From assembly GCF_011440395.1 (NCBI RefSeq), contig NZ_JAAOIX010000009.1, forward strand, positions 186,001 to 250,000: 64,000 nucleotides of DNA. The letters run 5' to 3'. Shown here in pieces: positions 42,949 to 52,096 of the stretch. Position numbers and translations under genes: made by a program. The notes beneath the pieces are model-generated. The model worked only from the letters and a program-made list of their open reading frames with translations. It was not told where the DNA came from and did no database searches. Origin of the DNA: Pseudomaricurvus alcaniphilus. Lineage in GTDB: Bacteria > Pseudomonadota > Gammaproteobacteria > Pseudomonadales > Cellvibrionaceae. Position 1 is the first letter of the stretch. Each line of letters opens with the position of its first letter.

Positions 42949-43818
42949 TCAGGCCAACAGATTCAGCAAGCCACCGGTGGGATTGGAAGTCGGGAAGACG
43001 CCGATTTCGATCAAGCGGCGATTGAGATCAATATTATTGCGCACCACGCTATCATCCAGCCCAGCCTCCTGCTGCTGCGCACGGACCTGTTCCCGCTGCG
43101 CCAGCTCTGCCTGCTGCTCCTCCCGCTGACGGGCTTTTTCCTCCCGCTCGGCCTCCAGCTCTGCGGCCAGTATCTCGCGCTCTTCCGCCGCCCGCGCCAC
43201 AATCTCCTGCTGTGCCTGGCGCTCAACCTGGGCTGCCTGGGCTGCCACGCGCCGGTCCTGGGGAGAGGGCTCCGCCGGCGCCAGTGCCGCACGCTGCACC
43301 CGCCGGGCATTTTGCAATGTCGCCTCCGGGTCACCGGCAACCTGGCCGATACTGATGGGCACTTCCCCACCGATGGCGTAACTGACCCCGTCCGGCCCGC
43401 GCTGAAACTGGTAGACCGGTGCACCGGCCAGGGCACCGCCCACCGCCGTGTGCGCCTGCTCGTGGGCGCGAACTTCGCGGTCGCGACTGGCCAGCTCCCG
43501 AATCAGCTGTTGCTCGGCTTCCCGTTGTTTACTTTCCTGCTGTTTACTTTCCTGTTGTTGGGTTTCCTGCTGCTGGCGCTGGCGCTCTTCCTCCTGCTCG
43601 CCGTTATGCCGCACACCCTGGGGCTGCTCCTCGGCCAGCACCGCGCGCTCGGCAATGGACGAGCGCGATTGCTGGCGACTGCTCTCGGCGAGTTCTTCGA
43701 CGGGTTTAAAGGGAGTGTTAAGGGCCTCGATATTTTCGGTGCCCACGGGAGAACGCCCCACCGAACTGAAGGGTGAGACGGCATTGGCAAAATTGGATGG
43801 CAGTGAGGGAGTAATCAT
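42949..43818 (-). CDS. SprA-related putative metalloprotease
   Basis: A 289-residue protein with the SprA/CJM1_0395 core LASRDREVRAHEQAHTAVGG (HEQAH being the HExxH-like metal site), QFQRGPDGVSYAIGGEVPIS and PEATLQNARRVQRAALAPAEPSPQD. It is flanked by Glu/Gln-rich coiled coil on both sides: an N-terminal QQESK pentapeptide array (15-bp repeats near 43520-43575) and a C-terminal EREEKARQREEQ helix. No signal peptide. Predicted zinc peptidase activity rests only on the HEQAH motif. A small gene with flagellar-hook-like N-terminus lies just upstream in the same direction. Confidence 0.8.
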   Translation of the reverse strand: MITPSLPSNFANAVSPFSSVGRSPVGTENIEALNTPFKPVEELAESSRQQSRSSIAERAVLAEEQPQGVRHNGEQEEERQRQQQETQQQESKQQESKQREAEQQLIRELASRDREVRAHEQAHTAVGGALAGAPVYQFQRGPDGVSYAIGGEVPISIGQVAGDPEATLQNARRVQRAALAPAEPSPQDRRVAAQAAQVERQAQQEIVARAAEEREILAAELEAEREEKARQREEQQAELAQREQVRAQQQEAGLDDSVVRNNIDLNRRLIEIGVFPTSNPTGGLLNLLA

Positions 43819-43997
43819 TGCTGCTGCAGCTATTTATCCACTCATCTCGAATTAATCCTTGAGAAAATACCCCGTAAAATCGTTAAAAGACTCAGCGCTG
43901 CCCGGGTCCTTTATATTGACCAAATAATACCCAAATATTGTGTCGTTGGCACCCGGGATAGTGGTGGTACCCGCCCCGAGGGCCAGTGCCCGCGAAC

Positions 43998-44279
43998 CTA
44001 GGCGCGCGTATCCAGCAGCGCCCCCAGGGTCTCATCCTCTGTCGACGCGACCTTGGCGTTGGCATCAAACACCAGTTGCTCGGCTTTCATCTGCAGCAGT
44101 GGTTCCAGCTTATTCTGGCTGGTCGACTCGGCGGGTTCCGCGGCGCGCGCCACACTGCGCTCCACTTCGGTTGGGGGCCGGGTATCAACCTGGGCGATGT
44201 CATTGGCCGACCTCGCCATTTGCTGCTGGCTGATCAACATGCCCTGCAAGCCCGTGTTCGCAATTGAATCAACTGCCAT
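43998..44279 (-). CDS. Small protein with rod/hook-like N-terminus
   Basis: A 93-residue protein starting MAVDSIANTGLQGMLISQQQMARSANDIAQ in pieces, resembling the N-terminal helix of flagellar rod/hook proteins (small residues, G-L/I-Q-G, S-A-N-x-I-A). The rest is polar with no domain recognised. ATG at 44279 has GGAG upstream. It precedes the SprA-like gene by 180 bp. It could be an axial-protein-like small protein or coincidence. Confidence 0.65.
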   Translation of the reverse strand: MAVDSIANTGLQGMLISQQQMARSANDIAQVDTRPPTEVERSVARAAEPAESTSQNKLEPLLQMKAEQLVFDANAKVASTEDETLGALLDTRA

Positions 44280-44459
44280 GGGGTAACTCCAAAGATTTAA
44301 CACTGATGCTTGAAGTCTACGCAATTTGCGCGCAAAAAACACACAAAAGCCGGCGATTTAGCGCTTACTTTAAGAACAATTTCTGTTAAGAACTCGATTT
44401 TTATGGCATCAGCCCGGTCTGCTCCCGCTTGCCGGCGCGCTAAAACACACGCCTGGCGC

Positions 44460-45143
44460 TTAAATCAGAACCGAAATATCCAGGCAATCGGCCACCGCCT
44501 GGCGGGTCGGCGGCTCAAGGAAGGGCACCACTCCCAGGCAGGGTGCTGGCAGCAAGGTGGTCAGGGTTTGCAGGTTTTCCTCGAAGCAACTCATGTCCGG
44601 GTCCACCCGATTGGCCACCCATCCCGCCAGCACCAGGCCGTCGCGCTGGATGGCTTCAGTGGTCAGCAGGGCGTGATTGATGCAGCCGAGCTTCATACCC
44701 ACTACCAAAATCACCGCCAGCTTCATTTCCACCGCCAGGGTCGCCATGGTTTCGCGGGGGTTTAGCGGCACCCGCCAGCCACCGGCGCCCTCCACAATGG
44801 CCAGGTCCGCCGACTGCAACAGCACCCCCTGGCAAAAGCCACTGAGTCGCGCCGCCGACAACTGACGCCCTTCATGCAGAGCCGCGATGTGCGGGGCCAC
44901 CGCTTCCCGCAGGGCAATCGGGTTTACCTGGGCATAGGGCAGCGGCTGGGACATGGCCGCCATCAAGGCCAGCGCATCGTCGTTGCGCAAGCCCGCGTCG
45001 GTCTCTTCACAGCCTGCCGCCACCGGCTTGCAAGCCACCGTGGTCAACCCCAGCTGGCGCGCCTTTTCCAGAATGCCGCAAGCCACCAGCGTCTTGCCGG
45101 CATCGGTATCGGTGCCGGCGACAAAGTATTTCTTTTTAGCCAT
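44460..45143 (-). CDS. bioD: Dethiobiotin synthetase BioD
   Basis: A 227-residue ATP-dependent enzyme that closes the ureido ring of dethiobiotin from 7,8-diaminopelargonate and CO2. P-loop GTDTDAGKTLVACGIL, CKPVAAGCEET, and IVEGAGGWRVPLN are diagnostic. ATG at 45143 with AGGAGG upstream; the upstream in-frame extension is bioC sequence. It overlaps the 3' end of the fused bioHC by eight bases, so it is the last gene of the operon. Confidence 0.95.
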   Translation of the reverse strand: MAKKKYFVAGTDTDAGKTLVACGILEKARQLGLTTVACKPVAAGCEETDAGLRNDDALALMAAMSQPLPYAQVNPIALREAVAPHIAALHEGRQLSAARLSGFCQGVLLQSADLAIVEGAGGWRVPLNPRETMATLAVEMKLAVILVVGMKLGCINHALLTTEAIQRDGLVLAGWVANRVDPDMSCFEENLQTLTTLLPAPCLGVVPFLEPPTRQAVADCLDISVLI

Positions 45144-46728
45144 GGTCACCCTCCTGCCGGGCCAACTCCAGGTAGTACACCTCCCAGCTGGCGGGCAAGC
45201 GCTGCCGGGCATCGCGAAATTTTTCGTAGGCGCGCTTGAACGCCAGGATGCGCTGGCGGCCGGTCAAGCCGCCGCTCTGGCCGCGATTCATATTGTGAGC
45301 GCCCAGGGTCTTTAATTCGTAAGTGAGCTCGCGCACATCCTTGTAGTGCATAACGATTGTCTCTGTGTGCCAGTTGCGCAACGCCAGGCCACTGCCTGCC
45401 AGCGCCGCGCGAATAGCCGCTTCACCGGCAAATTGATTGACGTGGGTGTACTGGTCAACTTCGCTCCAGGCTGCACGCAATTCCGCCAGGGTGCCGGGCC
45501 CGAGCGTGGCGATATAAACGCGGCCATCGGCCGCCACCACCCGGCCCAACTCCTGGAACAGGGCCGGTAAATCCGCACACCACTGCAGCGCCATGGCGGA
45601 AAAAATACAGTCGACAGCGCCCTCGGCCAGCGGCAGGTATTCGGCATCGCCGCACACCCAGGTAAAGTCGCCGCGCTTTTCCCGGGCGTAGCGCAACATG
45701 CCTTCCGCCAGGTCCAGCCCCAGCACCTGCCCAAAGCGCGGCGCCAGCTGGGGCATAAAATAACCGGTGCCACAGCCCAGGTCGAGGCACAGCTCTGCCC
45801 GCGGCGGCGCCACCCGCGCCAGCAAGCTATGGCCCACCTGGCGCTGCAGTTCGGCCACGCTGTCGTAGGTCGCCGCCGCCTTGCCGAAGGAGCGGGCGAT
45901 CTTGCGCTTGGCCACCGCGCGCTCGGCGGCCTGCAGAAAACGGCCGATGCGGGCGCCGATCGTCGCCGGCGCCGACCAGTGCAGGGCGTGCCCGGTGGCC
46001 GGCACAACTTCGACCAACTGGTCCCGGTTCAAGGCGCGCACGGCGCGGGCAGCGGCAACCGGCACCAGGGCATCAGCGGCGCCGAACAGGTGCAGCGCCG
46101 GCACCGTCATGGCGGCCAGGGCCGAACGATTATCCAGCGCCTGCAACCAATTCAAGGCCTGTTGCCAGGACTCGGCAGTGGCCTCACGGGAACTCTGGGC
46201 ACACTGGCGCAGCGGCTTGAGTAACTGCCGGGCACGGGCATCGCCCTTGGCCATCAGGCCGGCAAAGCGCTGCAGGGTCTGGCCCTCGTCCGCGGCCAAA
46301 CCGGCGCTAAAACGTTCAAAGGTCGGCGGGTCCATGGCCTCGGGCCAATCCGCGCGCGCCACAAAGCAGGCGTTGGTGGCCAGGGTCACCAGCGCCGTCA
46401 CCCGCTGCGGATAGCGCGCCGCCAACTGCGTCGCCAACATCCCGCCAAGGGACCAACCGAGCAGGGCAAAACGCGGCGGCAAGTCCTCCAGCAATTGTTC
46501 CAGAAAGCGATCGATGTCGGCGCTGGCCGGGGCCTTGCCAAAACCGGGCAAGTCCACCACCCGCACTTCAATACTGGCGCCGAAATATTGCAACAGCGGC
46601 TGCCAGGAGCGACCGTCACTGCCCCAGCCGTGCAACAACACCAGCGGTTCGCTGCCGGCCAGAACCGGGCCCGGGCTCGCCTCGGGGGAATGGGTCTCGG
46701 GTGAGGAATTGAAATTGGATAGCGTCAC
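45136..46728 (-). CDS. bioHC: Bifunctional BioH-BioC: pimeloyl-ACP methyl ester esterase and malonyl-ACP O-methyltransferase
   Basis: A 530-residue fusion. The N-terminal BioH alpha/beta-hydrolase (about 1-265) has the oxyanion [12 protein letters not shown], nucleophile S93 in [10 protein letters not shown]219 in HLFGAADAL and H247 in PATGHALHW. The C-terminal BioC (about 275-530) has the SAM-binding [10 protein letters not shown] (315-324), [15 protein letters not shown] and LQWC. BioC methylates malonyl-ACP to start pimelate synthesis on the fatty-acid pathway and BioH removes the methyl ester. The GTG at 46728 forms a GTGA overlap with the bioF stop. Such fusions are annotated in Saccharophagus and relatives. 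Confidence 0.95.
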   Translation of the reverse strand: MTLSNFNSSPETHSPEASPGPVLAGSEPLVLLHGWGSDGRSWQPLLQYFGASIEVRVVDLPGFGKAPASADIDRFLEQLLEDLPPRFALLGWSLGGMLATQLAARYPQRVTALVTLATNACFVARADWPEAMDPPTFERFSAGLAADEGQTLQRFAGLMAKGDARARQLLKPLRQCAQSSREATAESWQQALNWLQALDNRSALAAMTVPALHLFGAADALVPVAAARAVRALNRDQLVEVVPATGHALHWSAPATIGARIGRFLQAAERAVAKRKIARSFGKAAATYDSVAELQRQVGHSLLARVAPPRAELCLDLGCGTGYFMPQLAPRFGQVLGLDLAEGMLRYAREKRGDFTWVCGDAEYLPLAEGAVDCIFSAMALQWCADLPALFQELGRVVAADGRVYIATLGPGTLAELRAAWSEVDQYTHVNQFAGEAAIRAALAGSGLALRNWHTETIVMHYKDVRELTYELKTLGAHNMNRGQSGGLTGRQRILAFKRAYEKFRDARQRLPASWEVYYLELARQEGDHG

Positions 46729-47888
46729 AGGGCCAGCGTCCGTTGCAGTGCCTGCAGCAGGGCGTCTACCTGCTCCTGCGAATGGGCGGCAGAGAACGTG
46801 ATACGCAGGCGGGAAGTGCCCGGCGGCACGGTCGGCGGCCGAATCGCCGCCACCCAAAAACCCTGCTCCTGCAGCGCACTGGCTAACTGCAGTGCGGACT
46901 CGGCAGAACCCAACAGCACCGGCTGGATGGCGGTCTCGGAATCCATCAACTGCAAACCCAACGCTGTCGCCCCCTGGCGAAAGCGCTGTACCAGGCTGTG
47001 CAAATGCTGCCGACGCCACTCCTCTGCCGCGATCAGGCGCAAGCTGGCTCGGGTCGCCGCCGCCACTGCCGCCGGCATGGCGGTGGTGTAGATATAGGGT
47101 CGCGCCTGCTGGATCAGGGTCTCGATCAGGACTTCACTGCCCGCCACAAAAGCGCCAAACGAGCCGACCGCCTTGCCCAGCGTACCCATCAAAATGGGCA
47201 GCTGTTGCTGGCTCAGGCCATAGTGCACCGCGGTGCCCGCGCCGCCCGCACCGAGGCAGCCAAAGCCGTGGGCATCGTCCGCCATCAGCCAGGCGTTGTA
47301 GCGCTGGCACAGGCTGGCCAGCTGCGGCAGCGGCGCCAGGTCGCCGTCCATACTGAACACCGCATCCACGACCACCAGTTTGCGGCGCGCCTCGGAGCGA
47401 GCCAGTTTGCCCTCCAGGTCGGCCAGGTCATTGTGTCGAAAACGCTGGAAACGAGCCCCGGACAGGAGCCCGCCGTCCAGCAGCGAGGCGTGATTGAGCT
47501 TGTCTTCAAACACCGCGTCACCCTTGCCCACCAGTGCATTGATGGTGCCGAGATTGGCCATGTAGCCGGTGGAAAACAGCAGTGCCCGCTCGCGCCCGGT
47601 GGCCGCAGCCAGCTCCTGCTCCAGTTGCTGGTGTTCGCGGGAGTGACCGCACACCAGGTGCGACGCGCCACTGCCCACGCCGTAGTGGCTGGCGCAGGAC
47701 TGCAGCGCTTCAACAAGATGCGGGTGATTGGCCAGGCCCAGGTAGTCGTTGCTGCAGAAGTTGACCAGCCTCTGGCCGGCAACCACCACTTCCGCCCCCT
47801 GGGCCGACTCGACGTTGCGCCGCTGGCGATACAAATGCTGTTGCCGCCGCGCGTCGAGGGCGCCGGACAATTCGTCATCAAGCGACAT
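46725..47888 (-). CDS. bioF: 8-amino-7-oxononanoate synthase BioF
   Basis: A 387-residue PLP-dependent alpha-oxoamine synthase joining pimeloyl-ACP and alanine. Key features: [54 protein letters not shown], the PLP Lys in [16 protein letters not shown] and [18 protein letters not shown]. The gene follows bioB at 56 bp and overlaps bioHC by four bases. Confidence 0.96.
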   Translation of the reverse strand: MSLDDELSGALDARRQQHLYRQRRNVESAQGAEVVVAGQRLVNFCSNDYLGLANHPHLVEALQSCASHYGVGSGASHLVCGHSREHQQLEQELAAATGRERALLFSTGYMANLGTINALVGKGDAVFEDKLNHASLLDGGLLSGARFQRFRHNDLADLEGKLARSEARRKLVVVDAVFSMDGDLAPLPQLASLCQRYNAWLMADDAHGFGCLGAGGAGTAVHYGLSQQQLPILMGTLGKAVGSFGAFVAGSEVLIETLIQQARPYIYTTAMPAAVAAATRASLRLIAAEEWRRQHLHSLVQRFRQGATALGLQLMDSETAIQPVLLGSAESALQLASALQEQGFWVAAIRPPTVPPGTSRLRITFSAAHSQEQVDALLQALQRTLAL

Positions 47889-47913
47889 GATAAAAGCCTA
47901 AAAGCAACATAAC

Positions 47914-47934
47914 GGCGGCGCTACCCGCGCCGCC
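47914..47934. other. Intercistronic hairpin between bioB and bioF
   Basis: Perfect 8-bp stem GGCGGCGC/GCGCCGCC with loop TACCC, between bioB (ends 47945) and bioF (starts 47888). No T run; may set relative mRNA stability or partial read-through. Confidence 0.4.
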
Positions 47935-47944
47935 GCCAGACCAA

Positions 47945-49000
47945 TTAACTGGCGGCGTTGTAGAAGAATTTATCCGAGCGCGCCGCATCCAGGGCCTGTC
48001 GTACTTCGCTTTCCTGGCCCTCTTCATCGGCGTGCACTTCATACTTCTCGGTATTGATGCCGAGCCGCTTGAGCAACTGCATATCCTTGCTGGCTTCGGG
48101 GTTGGGAGTGGTGAGCAGCTTCTCGCCGTAGAAGATTGAATTGGCACCGGCCATAAAGGCCATGGCCTGCATTTGCTCATTCATTTCTTCGCGACCGGCG
48201 GACAGGCGCACGTGGGACTTCGGCATCACAATACGGGCGACGGCGATGGTGCGGATAAAATCAAACGGATCCAGGTCCGCCTGCTCTGCCAGCGGGGTAC
48301 CCTCGACCCGCACCAGCATATTGACCGGCACGGATTCCGGGTGCTGGGGCATGGTGGCCAGCTGGTGCAGCAAGCCGACCCGGTCTTCCTGGCCTTCGCC
48401 CATACCGACGATACCGCCACTGCACACTTTCATGCCGGCGGCGCGCACATTACCCAAAGTATCGAGGCGATCCTGGTAGGTGCGGGTGGTAATGATATCG
48501 CCGTAGAACTCCGGCGAGGTATCGAGGTTGTGGTTGTAGTAGTCGAGCCCGGCCTGGGCCAATTGCTCCGCCTGGTCACCGGACACCATGCCCAGTGTCA
48601 TGCAGGTTTCCAATCCCAGCGCCTTGACGCTTTTGACCATTTCGGTGACGTAGGGCATGTCTTTTTTCTTCGGTGAACGCCAGGCGGCGCCCATGCAGAA
48701 GCGAGTGGCACCACTGGCCTTGGCCGCCCGGGCCTCCTCCAGCACCTTCTCGACTTTCATCAGCTTTTCTTTCTCAAGGCCGGTGTCGTAGCGCGCGCTC
48801 TGCGGGCAATATTTGCAATCCTCGGGGCAGGCGCCGGTCTTGATGGAGCAGAGGGTACTGATCTGCACTTCGTTGGGATTGAAGTGCTGGCGGTGGACGA
48901 CTTGCGCCTGGAACATCAAGTCGTTGAACGGCAGATCAAACAGTGCCGCGATTTCTGCGCGGCTCCAATCGTTGCGAATTTCTGTAGCAGTGCCCATCAT
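47945..49000 (-). CDS. bioB: Biotin synthase BioB
   Basis: A 351-residue radical-SAM enzyme that inserts sulfur into dethiobiotin. The radical-SAM cluster is C58xxxC62xxC65 (CPEDCKYC); auxiliary-cluster ligands lie in [16 protein letters not shown] and [14 protein letters not shown], with Arg in VRLSAGRE. Two ATG codons start the frame (49000 and 48997), TTTCAGG upstream. First gene of the operon; a BirA-type operator lies 188 bp upstream. Confidence 0.97.
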   Translation of the reverse strand: MMGTATEIRNDWSRAEIAALFDLPFNDLMFQAQVVHRQHFNPNEVQISTLCSIKTGACPEDCKYCPQSARYDTGLEKEKLMKVEKVLEEARAAKASGATRFCMGAAWRSPKKKDMPYVTEMVKSVKALGLETCMTLGMVSGDQAEQLAQAGLDYYNHNLDTSPEFYGDIITTRTYQDRLDTLGNVRAAGMKVCSGGIVGMGEGQEDRVGLLHQLATMPQHPESVPVNMLVRVEGTPLAEQADLDPFDFIRTIAVARIVMPKSHVRLSAGREEMNEQMQAMAFMAGANSIFYGEKLLTTPNPEASKDMQLLKRLGINTEKYEVHADEEGQESEVRQALDAARSDKFFYNAAS

Positions 49001-49187
49001 CCTGAAAACCTGTTAATGTCACCCGATCAGCGACGCGTTAATAATAGTGGGAGTGCCGACTGCCTCTGGCAAACAGCCAAGCCGAGCTTCGGCCGGTGCA
49101 CTCGGGCACCGACTGGTGGCAAAATCCCGCCTGATAGATAAAAACTGAAACCCAAAAAGTGCCTAAATAATAACCGGTTACAGCCAG

Positions 49188-49220
49188 TTGTCAACCAAAA
49201 TTGGCCACCAAGGTTAACAG
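49188..49220. promoter_or_regulatory. BirA-type biotin operator
   Basis: TTGTCAACC, 15 bases, then GGTTAACAG; matches the gammaproteobacterial BirA box TTGTAAACC-N15/16-GGTTTACAA in 15 of 18 half-site positions. It sits between bioB (start 49000) and the divergent comF-like gene (start 49235), 15 bp ahead of the latter, so biotin-loaded BirA could repress both. Confidence 0.8.
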
Positions 49221-49234
49221 CCAGGACAGAGACT

Positions 49235-50008
49235 ATGCCAACCAGGGAAGGTAAGCATAACGGCAACCCCAGTGGCTGGAGGCGACTGCTGCCGCAACAG
49301 CTGTGTCGCCACTGCTATAGCCGCAACCCCCAGGGCAGCCTTTGCAGCGCCTGCCGGCGCGACCTCAACGACCCGCTGCCACGCTGCCCGCGCTGCGCCC
49401 ATCCACTGCCCTGCGCAACCCCCACCGGGGTCGACTGCGGCGAGTGCCTCGCCAACCCGCCACCGTTTCAGCGGGTGATTACCGCCTACCCCTACCAGCC
49501 GCCCATCAGTGACTGGATCAATCGCTTCAAGCACCAGCGCGACCTGCGCGATGGCCACTTGCTGAGCCGGTTGCTGATCGACCGAATCGAGCTGGCCTAC
49601 TGCCAGCAGCCACTGCCAGAGTTACTGGTTCCAGTGCCCCTGCACTGGACCCGGCAACTGAGCCGCGGCTTCAACCAGGCCGGCTGGATCAGTCGCTGCC
49701 TGCAACAACACTTTGCCATTTCCGCCTGCCCGGCCTTGCGCCGCCACAGGACCAGCCACAGCCAGCAGGGCCTGGATCGGAAGCAGCGCCAAAATAACCT
49801 CCACGGCGCCTATCAATTGGCGCCGCGCTTCGCTGCCCGGTTGCACAATCGACACATTGCCCTGGTGGATGACGTGGTCACCACCAGCGCCACCGCCCGC
49901 ACCCTCAGTGCCCTGTTGCTGGCCGCGGGCGCCCGGCGGGTGGATGTCTGGTGCCTGGCGCGCACTGCGCGGGCCCATCCCTCGCCACCGCGCACGCCAC
50001 TCACCTGA
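49235..50008 (+). CDS. comF: ComF/GntX-family phosphoribosyltransferase-like protein
   Basis: A 257-residue ComF protein: an N-terminal zinc ribbon (CRHCY ... CSACRRDLND ... CPRCAHPL ... CGECLANPP, eight Cys), then a PRTase-like domain with VPVPLHWTRQLSRGFNQAG, HSQQGLDRKQRQNNLHGAY and the PRPP loop ALVDDVVTTSATARTLS. Linked to DNA uptake (ComF) or gluconate/iron (GntX) in different species; activity is unproved. Its position beside bio genes is conserved in many gammaproteobacteria (gntX-bioH). The BirA operator lies right before it. Confidence 0.9.
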   Translation: MPTREGKHNGNPSGWRRLLPQQLCRHCYSRNPQGSLCSACRRDLNDPLPRCPRCAHPLPCATPTGVDCGECLANPPPFQRVITAYPYQPPISDWINRFKHQRDLRDGHLLSRLLIDRIELAYCQQPLPELLVPVPLHWTRQLSRGFNQAGWISRCLQQHFAISACPALRRHRTSHSQQGLDRKQRQNNLHGAYQLAPRFAARLHNRHIALVDDVVTTSATARTLSALLLAAGARRVDVWCLARTARAHPSPPRTPLT

Positions 50009-50166
50009 CGATATGCCGCCCGCGACGGCTCTGGCGATAACTGGCCTTGAAGCCCGGCAGCGAGCGCAAACGCAGGCATTATCGAGCGCCGGCACAGCTT
50101 CCGGATTAGACCGCTCCAGCGCTTTGCGGCACAATGGTTCATCGGGCTCAATCGCCACAGGACACT

Positions 50167-51153
50167 ATGACACTTTCGCATCCGTATGAATCTCTAACCC
50201 CGGACACCGTGCTCGACGCGGTAGAGCAACAGGGCCATATCTGCGACGGTCGTATCCTGGCCTTAAACAGCTATGAAAACCGGGTCTACCAGGTTGGCAT
50301 CGAGGGTCAGCAACCGCTGATCGCCAAATTCTACCGCCCCCAGCGCTGGAGTCGTGCCCAGATCCAGGAGGAGCACGATTTTTGTGCCGAGCTGGTGGCC
50401 CACGAGTTGCCCGTAGTGGCGCCGCTGCTCAGCGAGCGCGGCGTCACTATTCTGCAGCACAAGGATTTTCTGTTCGCCCTGTTCGAGCGTCGCGGCGGCC
50501 ACGCCCCCGAACTGGACAATCTCGCCAACCTCGAAATCATGGGTCGCTTCCTGGGCCGCATGCACAACATTGGCTACCTCAAGTCGTTCAACACCCGCCC
50601 CGCCATCAGCGTCCAGGGTTACGCCATCGACAGTATTAAATTCCTGCGCGAGCACGGCTTTATTCCGCCGGAGCTGGATAACGCCTACACCACCCTGACC
50701 GACCACCTGATCAGCCTGGTGCAGCAACGCTTTGCCGAAACCCACTATGAAAGCCTGCGCATTCACGGCGACTGCCACCAGGGCAATATTCTGTGGCGCG
50801 ATGACATGCCCAACTTTGTCGACTTTGACGATACCCTGACCGGCCCGGCGGTGCAGGACTTGTGGATGCTGCTGTCGGGCAACCGCGACCAGCAACAGAC
50901 CCAGCTGGCGAAAATTCTCGCTGGCTACCAGCAGTTTTGCCCCTTCAATGGCGCCGAGCTCAATTTGGTCGAAAGCCTGCGCAGCCTGCGCATCATCAAC
51001 TACAGTGCCTGGCTGGCCCGACGCTGGGACGACCCCGCCTTCCCCCGCAATTTTCCCTGGTTCAACACCCAGCGCTATTGGTCCGACCATATCCTCACCC
51101 TGCGCGAGCAAATGGCAGCCCTGCAAGAGCCGCCGCTGTCCATGCCCTGGTAG
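50167..51153 (+). CDS. srkA: Stress response Ser/Thr kinase SrkA (YihE/RdoA)
   Basis: A 328-residue eukaryotic-like kinase fold: SYENRVYQVGIEGQQPLIAKFYRPQRWS (nucleotide Lys), catalytic HGDCHQGNILW and metal-binding FVDFDDTLTGPAVQDLWM. In E. coli it counters toxin-mediated cell death under envelope stress. The ATG at 50167 is used (AGGA upstream); an in-frame start at 50134 adds 11 residues without support. It is followed 54 bp later by cysE in the same direction, but no common operon function is known. Confidence 0.94.
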   Translation: MTLSHPYESLTPDTVLDAVEQQGHICDGRILALNSYENRVYQVGIEGQQPLIAKFYRPQRWSRAQIQEEHDFCAELVAHELPVVAPLLSERGVTILQHKDFLFALFERRGGHAPELDNLANLEIMGRFLGRMHNIGYLKSFNTRPAISVQGYAIDSIKFLREHGFIPPELDNAYTTLTDHLISLVQQRFAETHYESLRIHGDCHQGNILWRDDMPNFVDFDDTLTGPAVQDLWMLLSGNRDQQQTQLAKILAGYQQFCPFNGAELNLVESLRSLRIINYSAWLARRWDDPAFPRNFPWFNTQRYWSDHILTLREQMAALQEPPLSMPW

Positions 51154-51207
51154 ATAATCACTGGCGGAGCGGGGATAATAGTGGCATTAGCCAGGGGAAA
51201 CAGATCC

Positions 51208-51999
51208 ATGACCGCAAGCGACGACAACATTTGGCAGGCCATTCGCCTGGAGGTAGAAGAGCAGGCCAGTGCCGAGCCCATCCTGGCCAGTTTTCTGCAC
51301 GCCACCATCCTCAATCACAGCAGCCTGGAAGACTCGCTCAGCTTTCACCTGGCCAACAAACTGGACTGCCCGGCCGCCTCGGCCATGCAGATCCGGGAGG
51401 TCGTACAACAGGCGCTGGGCGCAGACCCCAGCCTCGGTCACGCCCTGCGCGCCGACCTGATCGCGGTCAAAAACCGCGATTCCGCCTGCATCAACCTGTC
51501 CACCCCGTTTCTGTTCTTCAAAGGCTTTCACGCCCTGCAGTCTTACCGGATCGCGCACTGGCTCTGGAACCACAACCGCCGCGAACTGGCCCTGTTCCTG
51601 CAAAACCGTATCTCCGTGGTATTTGCCGTGGACATCCACCCGGCGGCGCAGATCGGCGAGGGCATTATGCTCGATCACGCCACCGGCATCGTCATCGGTG
51701 AAACCGCGGTGGTGGAAAACAACGTCTCGATTATGCACTCGGTCACCCTCGGCGGCACCGGCAAGGAGTGCGGCGATCGCCACCCGAAAGTGCGGGCCGG
51801 GGTCCTGATTGGGCCGGGTGCCAAAATACTCGGTAATATTGAAGTGGGCGCCGGCGCCAAAGTCTGCGCCGGCAGCGTGGTGCTGAAGCCGGTGCCGGCA
51901 CACAGCATTATCGCCGGAGTGCCGGCAACGGTAGTGGGCCGGGTCGACTCCAACCTGCCCGCCTGGGAAATGGACCAGGGTATTGGCGCGACCGTCTAG
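51208..51999 (+). CDS. cysE: Serine acetyltransferase CysE
   Basis: A 263-residue enzyme forming O-acetylserine from serine and acetyl-CoA, the first step of cysteine synthesis. It has an N-terminal helical domain (SFLHATILNHSSLEDSLSFHLANKL) and a left-handed hexapeptide beta-helix (IHPAAQIGEGIMLDHATGIVIGETAVV, VTLGGTGKECGDRHPKVRAGV with the catalytic His). The ATG at 51208 with AGGGGAAAC upstream matches the CysE N-terminus better than the GTG at 51181. C-terminal tail is of ordinary length, consistent with cysteine feedback sensitivity. Confidence 0.94.
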   Translation: MTASDDNIWQAIRLEVEEQASAEPILASFLHATILNHSSLEDSLSFHLANKLDCPAASAMQIREVVQQALGADPSLGHALRADLIAVKNRDSACINLSTPFLFFKGFHALQSYRIAHWLWNHNRRELALFLQNRISVVFAVDIHPAAQIGEGIMLDHATGIVIGETAVVENNVSIMHSVTLGGTGKECGDRHPKVRAGVLIGPGAKILGNIEVGAGAKVCAGSVVLKPVPAHSIIAGVPATVVGRVDSNLPAWEMDQGIGATV

Positions 52000-52034
52000 G
52001 GTCCGCCCGGGAACTCCGATATTGCCCTCTTGCC

Positions 52035-52058
52035 GTCATTCCCGCGCAGGCGGGAATC
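52035..52058. repeat. Dispersed GTCATTCCCGC-type palindrome
   Basis: ATTCCCGC-GCAG-GCGGGAAT, an 8-bp perfect hairpin between convergent cysE and epmA. This sequence is a widespread dispersed palindrome of proteobacteria; here it may also stop transcription. Confidence 0.75.
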
Positions 52059-52096
52059 TATATATATCAAGCACTTACTGGCCCCCAGGACGCCAG

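Noticed and set aside
45136-47019. BioHC starting at 47019
   Set aside because: The first 97 codons overlap the bioF 3' end in another frame and lack hydrolase features; the GTG at 46728 with GTGA overlap is better.
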